Positions 1 to 6,660 of a stretch of DNA of 10,966 nucleotides are shown one piece after another (position 1 is the first letter of the stretch; every line of letters starts with the position of its first letter). The notes below the pieces were generated by a model. The model saw only the letters and a list, made by a program, of their open reading frames with translations. It was not told the origin of the DNA and ran no database searches. The translations under genes were made by a program, and so were the position numbers. Origin of the DNA: Candidatus Kapaibacterium sp. (lineage in GTDB: Bacteria; Bacteroidota; Ignavibacteria; Kapaibacteriales; HRBIN21); assembly GCA_025055465.1 (NCBI GenBank), contig JANWXA010000049.1, positions 1 to 10,966 of the forward strand. Direction: 5' to 3'.

Positions 1-328
1 GGACAATAAGCGCAGCCAGAATAAACCAATCCGCCATGACCTCTCGATATCGTCGGTCAAAAATAAATGTAGGGTCAATTCGCTGCTGTCTGCTCAGCAA
101 GATGGGGGCTCCGATAGTGACAGCAATAGTGGTTCCAACATTGAGATAGGGGACCCAGACCGTTAGTACCCACAGCACTAACATAAGCAGGATCCGAAAG
201 TACTGGCCAAAGCCCCACCGAAAGGAGTAGGAGAGAATGTCCCCAAAGTTGAGGACTTCCGGAAGAGGTAAAGCAGCCGGTGGTTGTGGCACCACGGGCT
301 GTTCTGAAGGGGGGTGCTGCTCGACCAT
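1..328 (-). CDS. Uncharacterised membrane protein, N-terminal part (runs off left edge)
   Basis: The frame stays open from the ATG at 328 to the window edge, giving 109 residues without a stop. Residues 1-24 are rich in Pro and Glu/Gln and look like a flexible cytoplasmic tail. Hydrophobic segments follow at about residues 44-61 and 64-79, then a charged stretch (QQRID...DRRYRE, 81-97), and a third hydrophobic segment begins near 100. This suggests a multi-pass inner-membrane protein with a soluble N-terminal tail. The start at 328 is preceded by a good Shine-Dalgarno sequence (AGGAAGG, reading the minus strand). An in-frame ATG at 364 is possible but would add an unremarkable 12-residue leader. 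The gene lies 86 bp after the BNR-protein gene on the same strand and may be cotranscribed with it. I do not recognise the family, and no function is proposed. The gene call is fairly secure because hydrophobicity and the ribosome site agree. Confidence 0.72.
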   Translation of the reverse strand, partial: MVEQHPPSEQPVVPQPPAALPLPEVLNFGDILSYSFRWGFGQYFRILLMLVLWVLTVWVPYLNVGTTIAVTIGAPILLSRQQRIDPTFIFDRRYREVMADWFILAALIV

Positions 329-414
329 GATCCACCTTCCTGATAAACTTGTGGAACATAACATTACCACCCACTGGGCCCGCCGCTCTCATGCTGCGAG
401 CACAGCGCTTTCTT

Positions 415-1764
415 CTACCTCATTGAGGGCGGTATCCAAAGCGCCGAAAAAGAGCAACTCTGTATCGTGAACATCCGCACAGCATACCAACCCGGCAGTA
501 GTGATGCTGGCAGCTCCCACCGAAGCGTATGACTGCCTGCTCCCTGCCATTCTACCGGCCTGACTGCGACAATTCTTCCCAACACGTCTATCAACTCCCA
601 CCGTACAGAACTCCCTTCCGGAAGCGTGTACTCGATAAGCACCTCCCTGGACGAACGGGATCTCGCACTCAGAGTGGAAGGCAGCACCCGTGGAGAAGTA
701 ACTGAAGTAACTATTGGATGACAGCGGTAAAGTCCACCACCGGCCAGCCCCGCTAAAGCGATAACCCCTTCGCGCGTGCCCCACGCCGGTAGTGCAACCG
801 TCCGCACTGGAACACCAGTCGGTAGGCCATCAGAATGCAGTTCCCACGCAGTCCCATAGGAGCCGCTAACCCACACTCCGAGCGTGTCCCCGGCAGCAAC
901 CCAGTAGCGCGGGTCGAGGGGGTGCTCGGCGATTGCGGTAATCCGGACTCCCGGCGCTCCCACCAATCGCCATGTTTTCCCCCCGTCCTCCGATCGATAG
1001 ATCCCCCGTCCCACACTGTGGATCTCTGACAGCAGCGAATCCGCTCCGCAGAGCAGGACATTTGGCTGATGGCGAGAGGGCACTACACACCAAATACGGA
1101 AGTTCCCCAGGCCTATAGAATCTTTCTGCCACGTCTGCCCATTATCCACAGAACGCCAGACGCCCCCGGCCAAATACCCATCAGCTGCCAGGTAAACCGT
1201 GTCCTCTACAATAGAAAGGTCGCGCGACTGCACGGGGAAGGAGAGGTTCCCCGTACAAGTTGCAAAGGTGTCACGGGAGACCCGACAGCCTTGATTAGTA
1301 TTGACAGCAGCAGCAAAGAAGACAGGGTGTGTCCCCGCGCGATGCTGTAATCGCATGAGATAACCAGGACACCGCGGGTTTTCACTCCATTGCCATGTGT
1401 GCCCCGCATCGGTTGAGAGGACCACGCCACCGGTTGCATACTCCACCACCGCCGCCAGCCATATCTGAGGCGCGTCTGGGAGTATGAGAATATCCCGCAC
1501 AGAAAACCCCGTTAGCCGCGGAGGCCCAAAACTACGTGCGCTGTCCACGCTGACTCGAAATCCATGCCCGCCGAAGAACTGAATATTGCTCCGCCAAACC
1601 TCGGCGACCGGCGGCATTGAATCGGCACACACAATGACCGTTTCTGGACTCCACGGAGGGCAGATAATACGATGTACAAACGGCTCAACCCCTCCTACGG
1701 GGAACCATGTCTGTGCAGATGCAACAACTGAGCCCCAGAGTCCTATCCAACACCACCGCCACAT
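415..1764 (-). CDS. Exported Asp-box (BNR) beta-propeller protein with a T9SS-type C-terminal domain
   Basis: A 449-residue protein. Residues 1-18 form a short Sec-like signal (Trp/Ile/Leu-rich core ending ASAQ). Asp-box motifs (S-x-D-x-G-x-T-W) are clear at 117-124 (STDAGHTW), 205-212 (SVDNGQTW) and 258-265 (SEDGGKTW). Degenerate copies lie at 72-79 and 300-307. Such repeats build the beta-propeller of sialidase/sortilin-like and photosystem-assembly-like folds, but no sialidase catalytic set is visible, so an enzymatic role is not supported. Residues about 373-435 (IEYTLPEG...ELIDVLGRIVA...LPGWYAVRM) match the shape of a FlgD-like or T9SS type A sorting domain, which would place the protein at the cell surface or in the medium. 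The last 15 residues are atypical for that domain, which usually ends with a basic, hydrophobic strand. A weak AAGG ribosome site precedes the ATG. The gene starts 81 bp after prpB, probably as an independent unit. Confidence 0.85.
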   Translation of the reverse strand: MWRWCWIGLWGSVVASAQTWFPVGGVEPFVHRIICPPWSPETVIVCADSMPPVAEVWRSNIQFFGGHGFRVSVDSARSFGPPRLTGFSVRDILILPDAPQIWLAAVVEYATGGVVLSTDAGHTWQWSENPRCPGYLMRLQHRAGTHPVFFAAAVNTNQGCRVSRDTFATCTGNLSFPVQSRDLSIVEDTVYLAADGYLAGGVWRSVDNGQTWQKDSIGLGNFRIWCVVPSRHQPNVLLCGADSLLSEIHSVGRGIYRSEDGGKTWRLVGAPGVRITAIAEHPLDPRYWVAAGDTLGVWVSGSYGTAWELHSDGLPTGVPVRTVALPAWGTREGVIALAGLAGGGLYRCHPIVTSVTSPRVLPSTLSARSRSSREVLIEYTLPEGSSVRWELIDVLGRIVAVRPVEWQGAGSHTLRWELPASLLPGWYAVRMFTIQSCSFSALWIPPSMR

Positions 1765-1800
1765 GAGAGACCTTGCAGGCTTGCTGAATCAAACACAAAA

Positions 1801-1838
1801 TAACAAAAAGCCCCTACTCCCTGCCCTCCTCGGGAGGA
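1801..1838 (-). terminator. Possible weak terminator after prpB
   Basis: Reading leftward from the prpB stop codon, the minus strand has a perfect 5-bp inverted repeat with a 3-nt loop (CCTCC-CGA-GGAGG; plus-strand positions 1825-1837). A T-tract (TTTTT) follows at 1805-1809 after a G-rich spacer of about 15 nt. That separation is longer than in a classical intrinsic terminator, so efficiency is doubtful. Its position between the methylcitrate operon and an unrelated secreted-protein gene makes a transcription boundary plausible. Confidence 0.3.
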
Positions 1839-1845
1839 CAATCAA

Positions 1846-2733
1846 TCACGCTTTGGCAAGCCTATTGTCAAAATCCTCGTAAACCGAATACTCTATAAGC
1901 CCATACAGTTCTGCCCGTGTCTGCATCCGAGACAGGTATTCCCGGCTGGAGCCATGCTGATATAGGTGCGAGTAAAACTCCTGCATTGCCTTGGCTGCCA
2001 CGCGAAGAGACGAAACCGGAAACAACGCGATCTCGTACCCAATGGCAAACACATCCTCAGCCCCCAACGAGGGTGTTTTCCCAAACTCCGTAAGGTTTGC
2101 CAGTAGTGGTACAGGGAGGGCCTTCCGGACCATTCGGAACTCCTCCAGACTCTGGAGTGCCTCTGGAAAAATGATATCGGCTCCAGCATCCACATATATT
2201 TGGGCACGCCGCAGGACGCCCTCCATCCCTTCGATTGCATGTGCGTCGGTTCGGGCGACAATGACAAGTGTGGGGAAAAGGTGCTTGAGTGCCCGCACCT
2301 TCCGCGCCATCACTTCCGGAGGGACCAGCCGCTTGCCCGACAGGTGTCCGCAGCGCTTGGGCATTTCCTGGTCTTCCAACTGAACGGCAACAACCCCGGC
2401 TTCGACCAGATGTCTTCCTAAACGCACAACGTTGAGCACTTCCCCAAAGCCGGTATCAGCATCCACCAGAAGGGGCAAGCCGGTAGCCCGAACCAATGCC
2501 TGAGCCCGTCCAACAATCTCGTCCAATGTTAGCAATCCCAAATCTGGCATCCCCATGCTGGCAGACAAGGCAGCACCAGAGAGATATAGGGCTTCGAAGC
2601 CTGCCGCTCGCGCTAAGAGCCCTGCCAATGGATCGTGGGCCCCAGGGATGAGAAGCCGCCCTTGCTGTACCCGTTGTCGAAAACGTTCTGCCAACTGTAC
2701 CTGAGGGAGCACCTCTGTGAGAAGCCATGCCAT
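1846..2733 (-). CDS. prpB: 2-methylisocitrate lyase (PrpB)
   Basis: A 295-residue enzyme of the isocitrate lyase/PEP mutase superfamily, the usual length for PrpB. It cleaves 2-methylisocitrate to succinate and pyruvate, the last step of the methylcitrate cycle, in the cytoplasm. Visible signatures are SGAA (52-55), the metal-binding DADTGFG (91-97), EDQ (120-122), the catalytic-loop PKRCGH with Cys128 (125-130), ARTDA (160-164), Glu191 and NLTE (213-216). KRCGH in place of the KKCGH of true isocitrate lyases supports methylisocitrate lyase. The C-terminus ends with the typical YEDFDNRLAK tail. The ATG directly abuts the prpD stop (TGA then ATG, no gap), so translation is almost certainly coupled; a G-rich stretch inside prpD provides a modest ribosome site. 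This is the last gene of prpCDB. Carboxyphosphonoenolpyruvate mutase-like relatives are the main alternative, but the operon context argues against them. Confidence 0.95.
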   Translation of the reverse strand: MAWLLTEVLPQVQLAERFRQRVQQGRLLIPGAHDPLAGLLARAAGFEALYLSGAALSASMGMPDLGLLTLDEIVGRAQALVRATGLPLLVDADTGFGEVLNVVRLGRHLVEAGVVAVQLEDQEMPKRCGHLSGKRLVPPEVMARKVRALKHLFPTLVIVARTDAHAIEGMEGVLRRAQIYVDAGADIIFPEALQSLEEFRMVRKALPVPLLANLTEFGKTPSLGAEDVFAIGYEIALFPVSSLRVAAKAMQEFYSHLYQHGSSREYLSRMQTRAELYGLIEYSVYEDFDNRLAKA

Positions 2734-4173
2734 TCAACGTACCCCCGCTGGATGGACAAACTTCTCCAGAAAACGGTCTACAGGTACCTCTGGCAACAGC
2801 GGTGCCTCCGCCACTAAGCGGAAGAGGCATTCTGCCGTCCGTTCTGGATAGACGGCGTAGAGAGCACGGCGGAATTTCTCCTGCAATATAGGCACTGCTT
2901 CTGCCCGCCGCCGTCGGTGCCCCAGAGGATATTCCACAAGGACGCGACCGGTTGCCGTACCATCGCGGAAAAAAACCTGCACCGCATTAGCAATAGAGCG
3001 CTTGTCCGGGGCCAGATAGTCATGGGTAAACTCTGGATTTTCCCGCACTTGCATTCGAGCAATAAGTTCGACAATCCGCGGGTCTGAAGCAACCGGCTCT
3101 TCGTAGTGAGCATAAGTGAGCTCTCCGTAGAGCAGTGCTACCGCTGTCATGTATTGCAACGAATGGTCCCGATCAGCAGGGTTACGAAATGGGCCTGCTT
3201 TATTGATAATGCGCATGGCGGATTCTTGCGTCTCAATATCAATACGCTCTATGTCGGCAAGACGACCGCAAACGAGCGGGTGCAGTTGTAATGCCGCTTC
3301 TACCGCCGTCTGCCCATGAAACTCTGCCGGATAGGCGACTTTGAAAAGTACGTTTTCCATGACATAGCTTCCCAGTGGCCGAGCAAGGCGTACCGGTTCC
3401 CCGCTCAGTACGACCTGCTCAAACCCCCAGACGGGAGCAGTCAGAGCCGTAGGGTATCCCGGTTCACCTGTACACGCCAGCCATGCCAGCCGAACCGCCC
3501 GGCTGGCTGCATCTGCTGCTGCCCAGGACTTGCGTGGACCTGTGTTTGGAAAGTGCCGATATGTCCGTAAGGCAACCCCGTCCACGAAAGCGTTTGATAA
3601 AGCGCTGAGTACCTCTTCCCGCCTACCTCCAAGCAGCCACGCCGTCACTGCACTTGAGGCAACCTTGACAAAATGTACATGGTCGAAACCATGTCGGTTC
3701 AAGCTTACCTCCAGCGCCAAAATGCCTTGTATCTCATACGCTTTGATAGCGGCCGTCAACACATCCTGGACACGGTATGGAGATTCCCCATGTCGACGGC
3801 GACGCTGGCTGATAAAGTCCGCCACCGCCAGAATTGACCCGAAATTGTCTGAGGGATGCCCCCACTCCCGTGCCAGCCATGTGTCGTTATAGTCCAGCCA
3901 CCGAATGAGCGCCGTGAGAGCAAACGCTCCCTGTACCGGATCCAGTATATGGGAAGTCCCCAGTATCCGCACCCCATCAGGCACCAGGGTTCCCGGAACA
4001 ACCGGTCCGATAAGCTTCGTGCACTCCGGCTTCTGCAACGCAAAAAGCGCACAAGCAAGGGAATCCATAAGTGCCAGACGAGCTGTCTCGTATGCTTCCT
4101 CACTCTCAATACGAGTCGAAAGCACATAGTCAGCTATTTCCTGAAGGACGCTGTCGTATGCCTCCGTCCCCAT
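2734..4173 (-). CDS. prpD: 2-methylcitrate dehydratase (PrpD)
   Basis: A 479-residue member of the MmgE/PrpD family, close to the length of the enterobacterial enzyme (about 480). It dehydrates 2-methylcitrate to 2-methyl-cis-aconitate and needs no iron-sulfur cluster. Recognisable family segments are the LDYNDTW...GHPSDNFGSILAVADF block (93-120), the NRHGFDHVHF block (159-168), KVAYPAEFHGQTAVEAA (278-294) and the ADRDHSLQYM motif (333-342). The ATG lies 7 bp after the prpC stop, and its Shine-Dalgarno sequence (AGGAAG) overlaps that stop region, so expression is tied to prpC; the 3' end abuts prpB. No aconitase (AcnB or AcnD) or PrpF is in the window, so hydration of methylaconitate must be done by a gene elsewhere. 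PrpD relatives also include iminodisuccinate epimerases and aconitate decarboxylases, but the flanking prpC and prpB make methylcitrate dehydratase the best reading. Confidence 0.95.
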   Translation of the reverse strand: MGTEAYDSVLQEIADYVLSTRIESEEAYETARLALMDSLACALFALQKPECTKLIGPVVPGTLVPDGVRILGTSHILDPVQGAFALTALIRWLDYNDTWLAREWGHPSDNFGSILAVADFISQRRRRHGESPYRVQDVLTAAIKAYEIQGILALEVSLNRHGFDHVHFVKVASSAVTAWLLGGRREEVLSALSNAFVDGVALRTYRHFPNTGPRKSWAAADAASRAVRLAWLACTGEPGYPTALTAPVWGFEQVVLSGEPVRLARPLGSYVMENVLFKVAYPAEFHGQTAVEAALQLHPLVCGRLADIERIDIETQESAMRIINKAGPFRNPADRDHSLQYMTAVALLYGELTYAHYEEPVASDPRIVELIARMQVRENPEFTHDYLAPDKRSIANAVQVFFRDGTATGRVLVEYPLGHRRRRAEAVPILQEKFRRALYAVYPERTAECLFRLVAEAPLLPEVPVDRFLEKFVHPAGVR

Positions 4174-4180
4174 TGTCTTC

Positions 4181-5299
4181 CTATAGCTTCAAACCGCGAG
4201 GACCTGTATAGAGGACTCGTGGACGATAAAGGCGATTGTCCGCATGCTGTTCTATGATGTGGGCCAGCAGACCCACGCTCCGAGCGGCAAAGAATATCGG
4301 TGTGTAAAGTTCAATCGGAATTCCCAGCAGATAATAGATCGGTGCAGCATAGTAATCCAGGTTAGGGTACAGGCCCTTTTCCTCCCTCATAATATCCTCA
4401 CCCCGCTGACACATCTCCACGAACTCCATCCCTGATCCCTTGGCATCGACAAGCTCACGAAGGGTCGCCTTCAAGAGCTGCGCTCGGGGATCTATCCGAC
4501 GCATATACACCCGATGCCCAAATCCCATAATGCGCTCCTTACGCACCAGCTTGTCCCGCAGCAAGGTTTCCAAGCGCTCCACTGTTTGGGCCTCCAGCAG
4601 CATATACATGACAGCTTCGTTTGCCCCACCATGCAAAGGCCCCTTGAGCGAGGCAACTGCAGCGGTCAGGGCCCCATACAGATCGGCTAATGTAGAAGCC
4701 ACTACACGGGCAGCAAAGGTTGAGTTAGGCAACTCATGCTCGCTATAAGCGATCAGACTTTGTTCAAAAGCTCGCACTTCTTCTGCCCTCACTTCTCGAG
4801 CAGCAATAGTCCGGAGGAAATTTTCAGCAAATCCGCGACCAGGCTCAAAGTGGTGAGGAACCCCATTGCGCGCGATATGGGTAAGGTTAGCAACGATCTG
4901 GGCAATTTGCCCAATGAGCCATGGAGCTTTCTTCCGTTCAACTTGAGGGTCCACCGTGCTAGCCTCCGGGTCAAAGCCCGCCAACGCAGACACAGCCGTG
5001 CGCAGCCGATCCATGCCATGCATCGTTGGAGGTAACTTTGCCAGAATCTGATAAACCTCCTCTGGCACCGATGCAGAAACCATTTGTTTCTCCAGCTCCG
5101 TACGTCGCTGCTCGTTAGGAAGCCGCTCGTCCAGTAGCAAACCCACCACATCCACATATCCCGCTTGGCGAATCAACTCCAGCAAGTTGTAGCCGCGGAT
5201 CACAATTTCCTCCTGCTCGGTATCCAGGAACGAAATCCGTGTTTCGGCAGCAATAACGCCTTCCAACCCCGGGCTATAGATTCGCTCTGCGACCATCAT
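4181..5299 (-). CDS. prpC: 2-methylcitrate synthase / citrate synthase family (PrpC)
   Basis: A 372-residue protein with the length and motifs of the short, dimeric type II-like citrate synthases (CitZ/MmgD/PrpC). Catalytic residues are in place: His223 in GPLHGGANEAV, His262 in GFGHRVY and Asp315 in YPNLDYYAAP. The substrate-binding stretch SEHELPNSTFAARV (186-199) and DPRA (270-273) are also present. It should condense propionyl-CoA with oxaloacetate to 2-methylcitrate; members of this family often also accept acetyl-CoA, so some citrate synthase activity is possible. The methylcitrate assignment comes from its place at the head of prpC-prpD-prpB rather than from a residue that separates the two activities. 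Two adjacent ATG codons (5299 and 5296) compete. A G5 run lies 4 nt before the first and 7 nt before the second, so the true start may be at 5296. A probable terminator upstream separates it from the E1 alpha gene. Confidence 0.92.
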   Translation of the reverse strand: MMVAERIYSPGLEGVIAAETRISFLDTEQEEIVIRGYNLLELIRQAGYVDVVGLLLDERLPNEQRRTELEKQMVSASVPEEVYQILAKLPPTMHGMDRLRTAVSALAGFDPEASTVDPQVERKKAPWLIGQIAQIVANLTHIARNGVPHHFEPGRGFAENFLRTIAAREVRAEEVRAFEQSLIAYSEHELPNSTFAARVVASTLADLYGALTAAVASLKGPLHGGANEAVMYMLLEAQTVERLETLLRDKLVRKERIMGFGHRVYMRRIDPRAQLLKATLRELVDAKGSGMEFVEMCQRGEDIMREEKGLYPNLDYYAAPIYYLLGIPIELYTPIFFAARSVGLLAHIIEQHADNRLYRPRVLYTGPRGLKL

Positions 5300-5352
5300 G
5301 ATTCCCCCACTTTATTCGATACATCTGCATGCTAGTGCCGGCGCGAAGCTAC

Positions 5353-5382
5353 GAAAAAGGCCTGCTCCATATTCTGGAGGCT
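5353..5382 (-). terminator. Probable rho-independent terminator after the E1 alpha gene
   Basis: Directly after the E1 alpha stop codon, the minus strand has a 5-bp inverted repeat, CTCCA-GAATA-TGGAG (plus positions 5365-5379). The stem can be extended by GC pairs across a small bulge, and a T5 tract (plus positions 5354-5358) follows within a few bases. The order hairpin, GGC, TTTTT fits an intrinsic terminator, though the stem is short. It would end the membrane protein-hslV-hslU-E1 alpha transcript and leave prpCDB to its own promoter in the remaining 50 bp. Confidence 0.5.
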
Positions 5383-5384
5383 GG

Positions 5385-6653
5385 TCAGAGAAAAACATTG
5401 CGGAAAGCTTCTTCCGGCGAAGGATAGGGGCGCTGGAGTACCTCTTCAATTATCTCCTTGAGCTGCTGCCGGATGCAGGCACGCAGCTCCGAGGTTTGCT
5501 CCACAGTCAGGATCCCCCGCTCGTGGACGAAAGTAAGGTAACGCTCTATGGGGTCCCGCGCTGTCCAGAATCGGCGAATAGGCTCGGGGACATAGGAGGC
5601 ATCATCGTGCTCAGAATGCCCCCGCATACGAAAGGTAATGGTCTCCAGCAACGAGGGGCCCTCACCGCGACGAGCACGCTCGACAGCGCGGCAGCACGAA
5701 TCGTAGACCAGCTCCACGTCCGTTCCATCCACAACTTCACCGAAGCACCCATAGCCGATGGCACGATCCGCCAAAAATGTACAAGCATACTCGAGACGGT
5801 TGGGCGTGGAATAGGCGTATTGGTTGTTCTCAATGACGATAACAACCGGCAGTCGCCATACCGCTGCGAAGTTGACGGCTTCGTGAAACTCCCCTGTCTG
5901 GGCTCCCCCATCTCCAATGTAGGTCAACACAACTACATCCTCTCCCTTCAGCTGGGCCGCCAGAGCATAGCCCACCGCTACCGGTAGCATTGCTCCGAGG
6001 TGAGAGATGTTACCATAGAGGCGCCGATCAGGATCAGCATAGTGCACGGTACCATCTGTACCACGAGTAAGGCTGCCTTCCCGCCCCAAGTGAGTGGCTA
6101 CAAGCGCTCGGATGTCCTGGCCGCGGACGAAGTGAGCCCCGATATCGCGATGCATGGGGAAGAGAGCATCGGTCGGACGCACAGCATAGGCAGTTCCAAC
6201 AGCAACGGCCTCGTTTCCTATCTGAGCAAAGACCCCTCCGGGAACCTGCCCTTGGCGATAGAGGCGAATCATAGCCATGTCAAACTCCCGTGCCCAGAGC
6301 ATCCATTCCAGCAGTCGCCGACGTTCCTCATCAGTCAGAGCCGATGAAGTCCGAAGAGATGGAATTGGGGCACTCTCATCCGGCAACCCCGGTGTAGGGC
6401 GCCAGCCGGGCAGAAGCGTCCGCGGAACCAGTAATCCTAAGACATTCTCACCGACAAACTGGTGCCAAGGGGCATCGGGGAAGCGCTCCACGAGGTGCGC
6501 CAATGGCAGCCTCCCTGATCGCCGCCACCGCCGCACCTCCGCAACCGATACTCCGGCCTGCTGAGCTAAAGCACGTCCATCGGAAAGTCCATAACTCCGC
6601 CGTAGCCCTTCCAATATGCTCTCTACCGCCGCCGCTCCAACAAGCAGTTCCAT
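5385..6653 (-). CDS. Thiamine-diphosphate 2-oxoacid dehydrogenase E1 alpha subunit with N-terminal HTH-like extension
   Basis: A 422-residue protein. From about residue 106 (LTDEERRRLLEWMLWAREFDM) onward it is a standard E1 alpha subunit of the pyruvate/branched-chain 2-oxoacid dehydrogenase family, which decarboxylates a 2-oxoacid on thiamine diphosphate. The TPP/Mg motif is exact: GDG at 247-249, 26 residues, then NN at 276-277. Other family marks are PMHRDIGAH (166-174), SHLGAMLPVAVGYALA (217-232), ENNQYAYST (275-283) and the MRGHS loop (343-347). The substrate cannot be decided. Residues 1-105 are extra. About 9-67 read like a phage CI-repressor-type helix-turn-helix (GLRRSYGLSDGRALAQQAG, then VSVAEVRRWRRSGRLPLAHL). 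The ATG at 6653 lies 7 bp after the hslU stop with only a weak ribosome site, suggesting coupling to hslU. E1 beta, E2 and E3 are not in the window, so a partner must lie elsewhere. Confidence 0.93.
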   Translation of the reverse strand: MELLVGAAAVESILEGLRRSYGLSDGRALAQQAGVSVAEVRRWRRSGRLPLAHLVERFPDAPWHQFVGENVLGLLVPRTLLPGWRPTPGLPDESAPIPSLRTSSALTDEERRRLLEWMLWAREFDMAMIRLYRQGQVPGGVFAQIGNEAVAVGTAYAVRPTDALFPMHRDIGAHFVRGQDIRALVATHLGREGSLTRGTDGTVHYADPDRRLYGNISHLGAMLPVAVGYALAAQLKGEDVVVLTYIGDGGAQTGEFHEAVNFAAVWRLPVVIVIENNQYAYSTPNRLEYACTFLADRAIGYGCFGEVVDGTDVELVYDSCCRAVERARRGEGPSLLETITFRMRGHSEHDDASYVPEPIRRFWTARDPIERYLTFVHERGILTVEQTSELRACIRQQLKEIIEEVLQRPYPSPEEAFRNVFL

Positions 6654-6660
6654 TGCCCAA

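Noticed and set aside
75..392. A 105-residue minus-strand frame at the left edge
   Set aside because: It overlaps, in another frame, the hydrophobic membrane-protein frame that starts at 328 with a good ribosome site and stays open to the edge; it ends in a stop at 75 and has no domain.
258..395. GGGCCC palindrome and GCTG/CAGC hairpin between the BNR protein gene and the membrane protein gene as a terminator
   Set aside because: The stems are only 4-6 bases, with no T-tract following on the minus strand.
5298..5987. A 229-residue plus-strand open frame opposite the E1 alpha gene
   Set aside because: It lies antisense to a confidently identified enzyme, has no recognisable domain and low-complexity composition, and crosses the terminator; it is a shadow frame.
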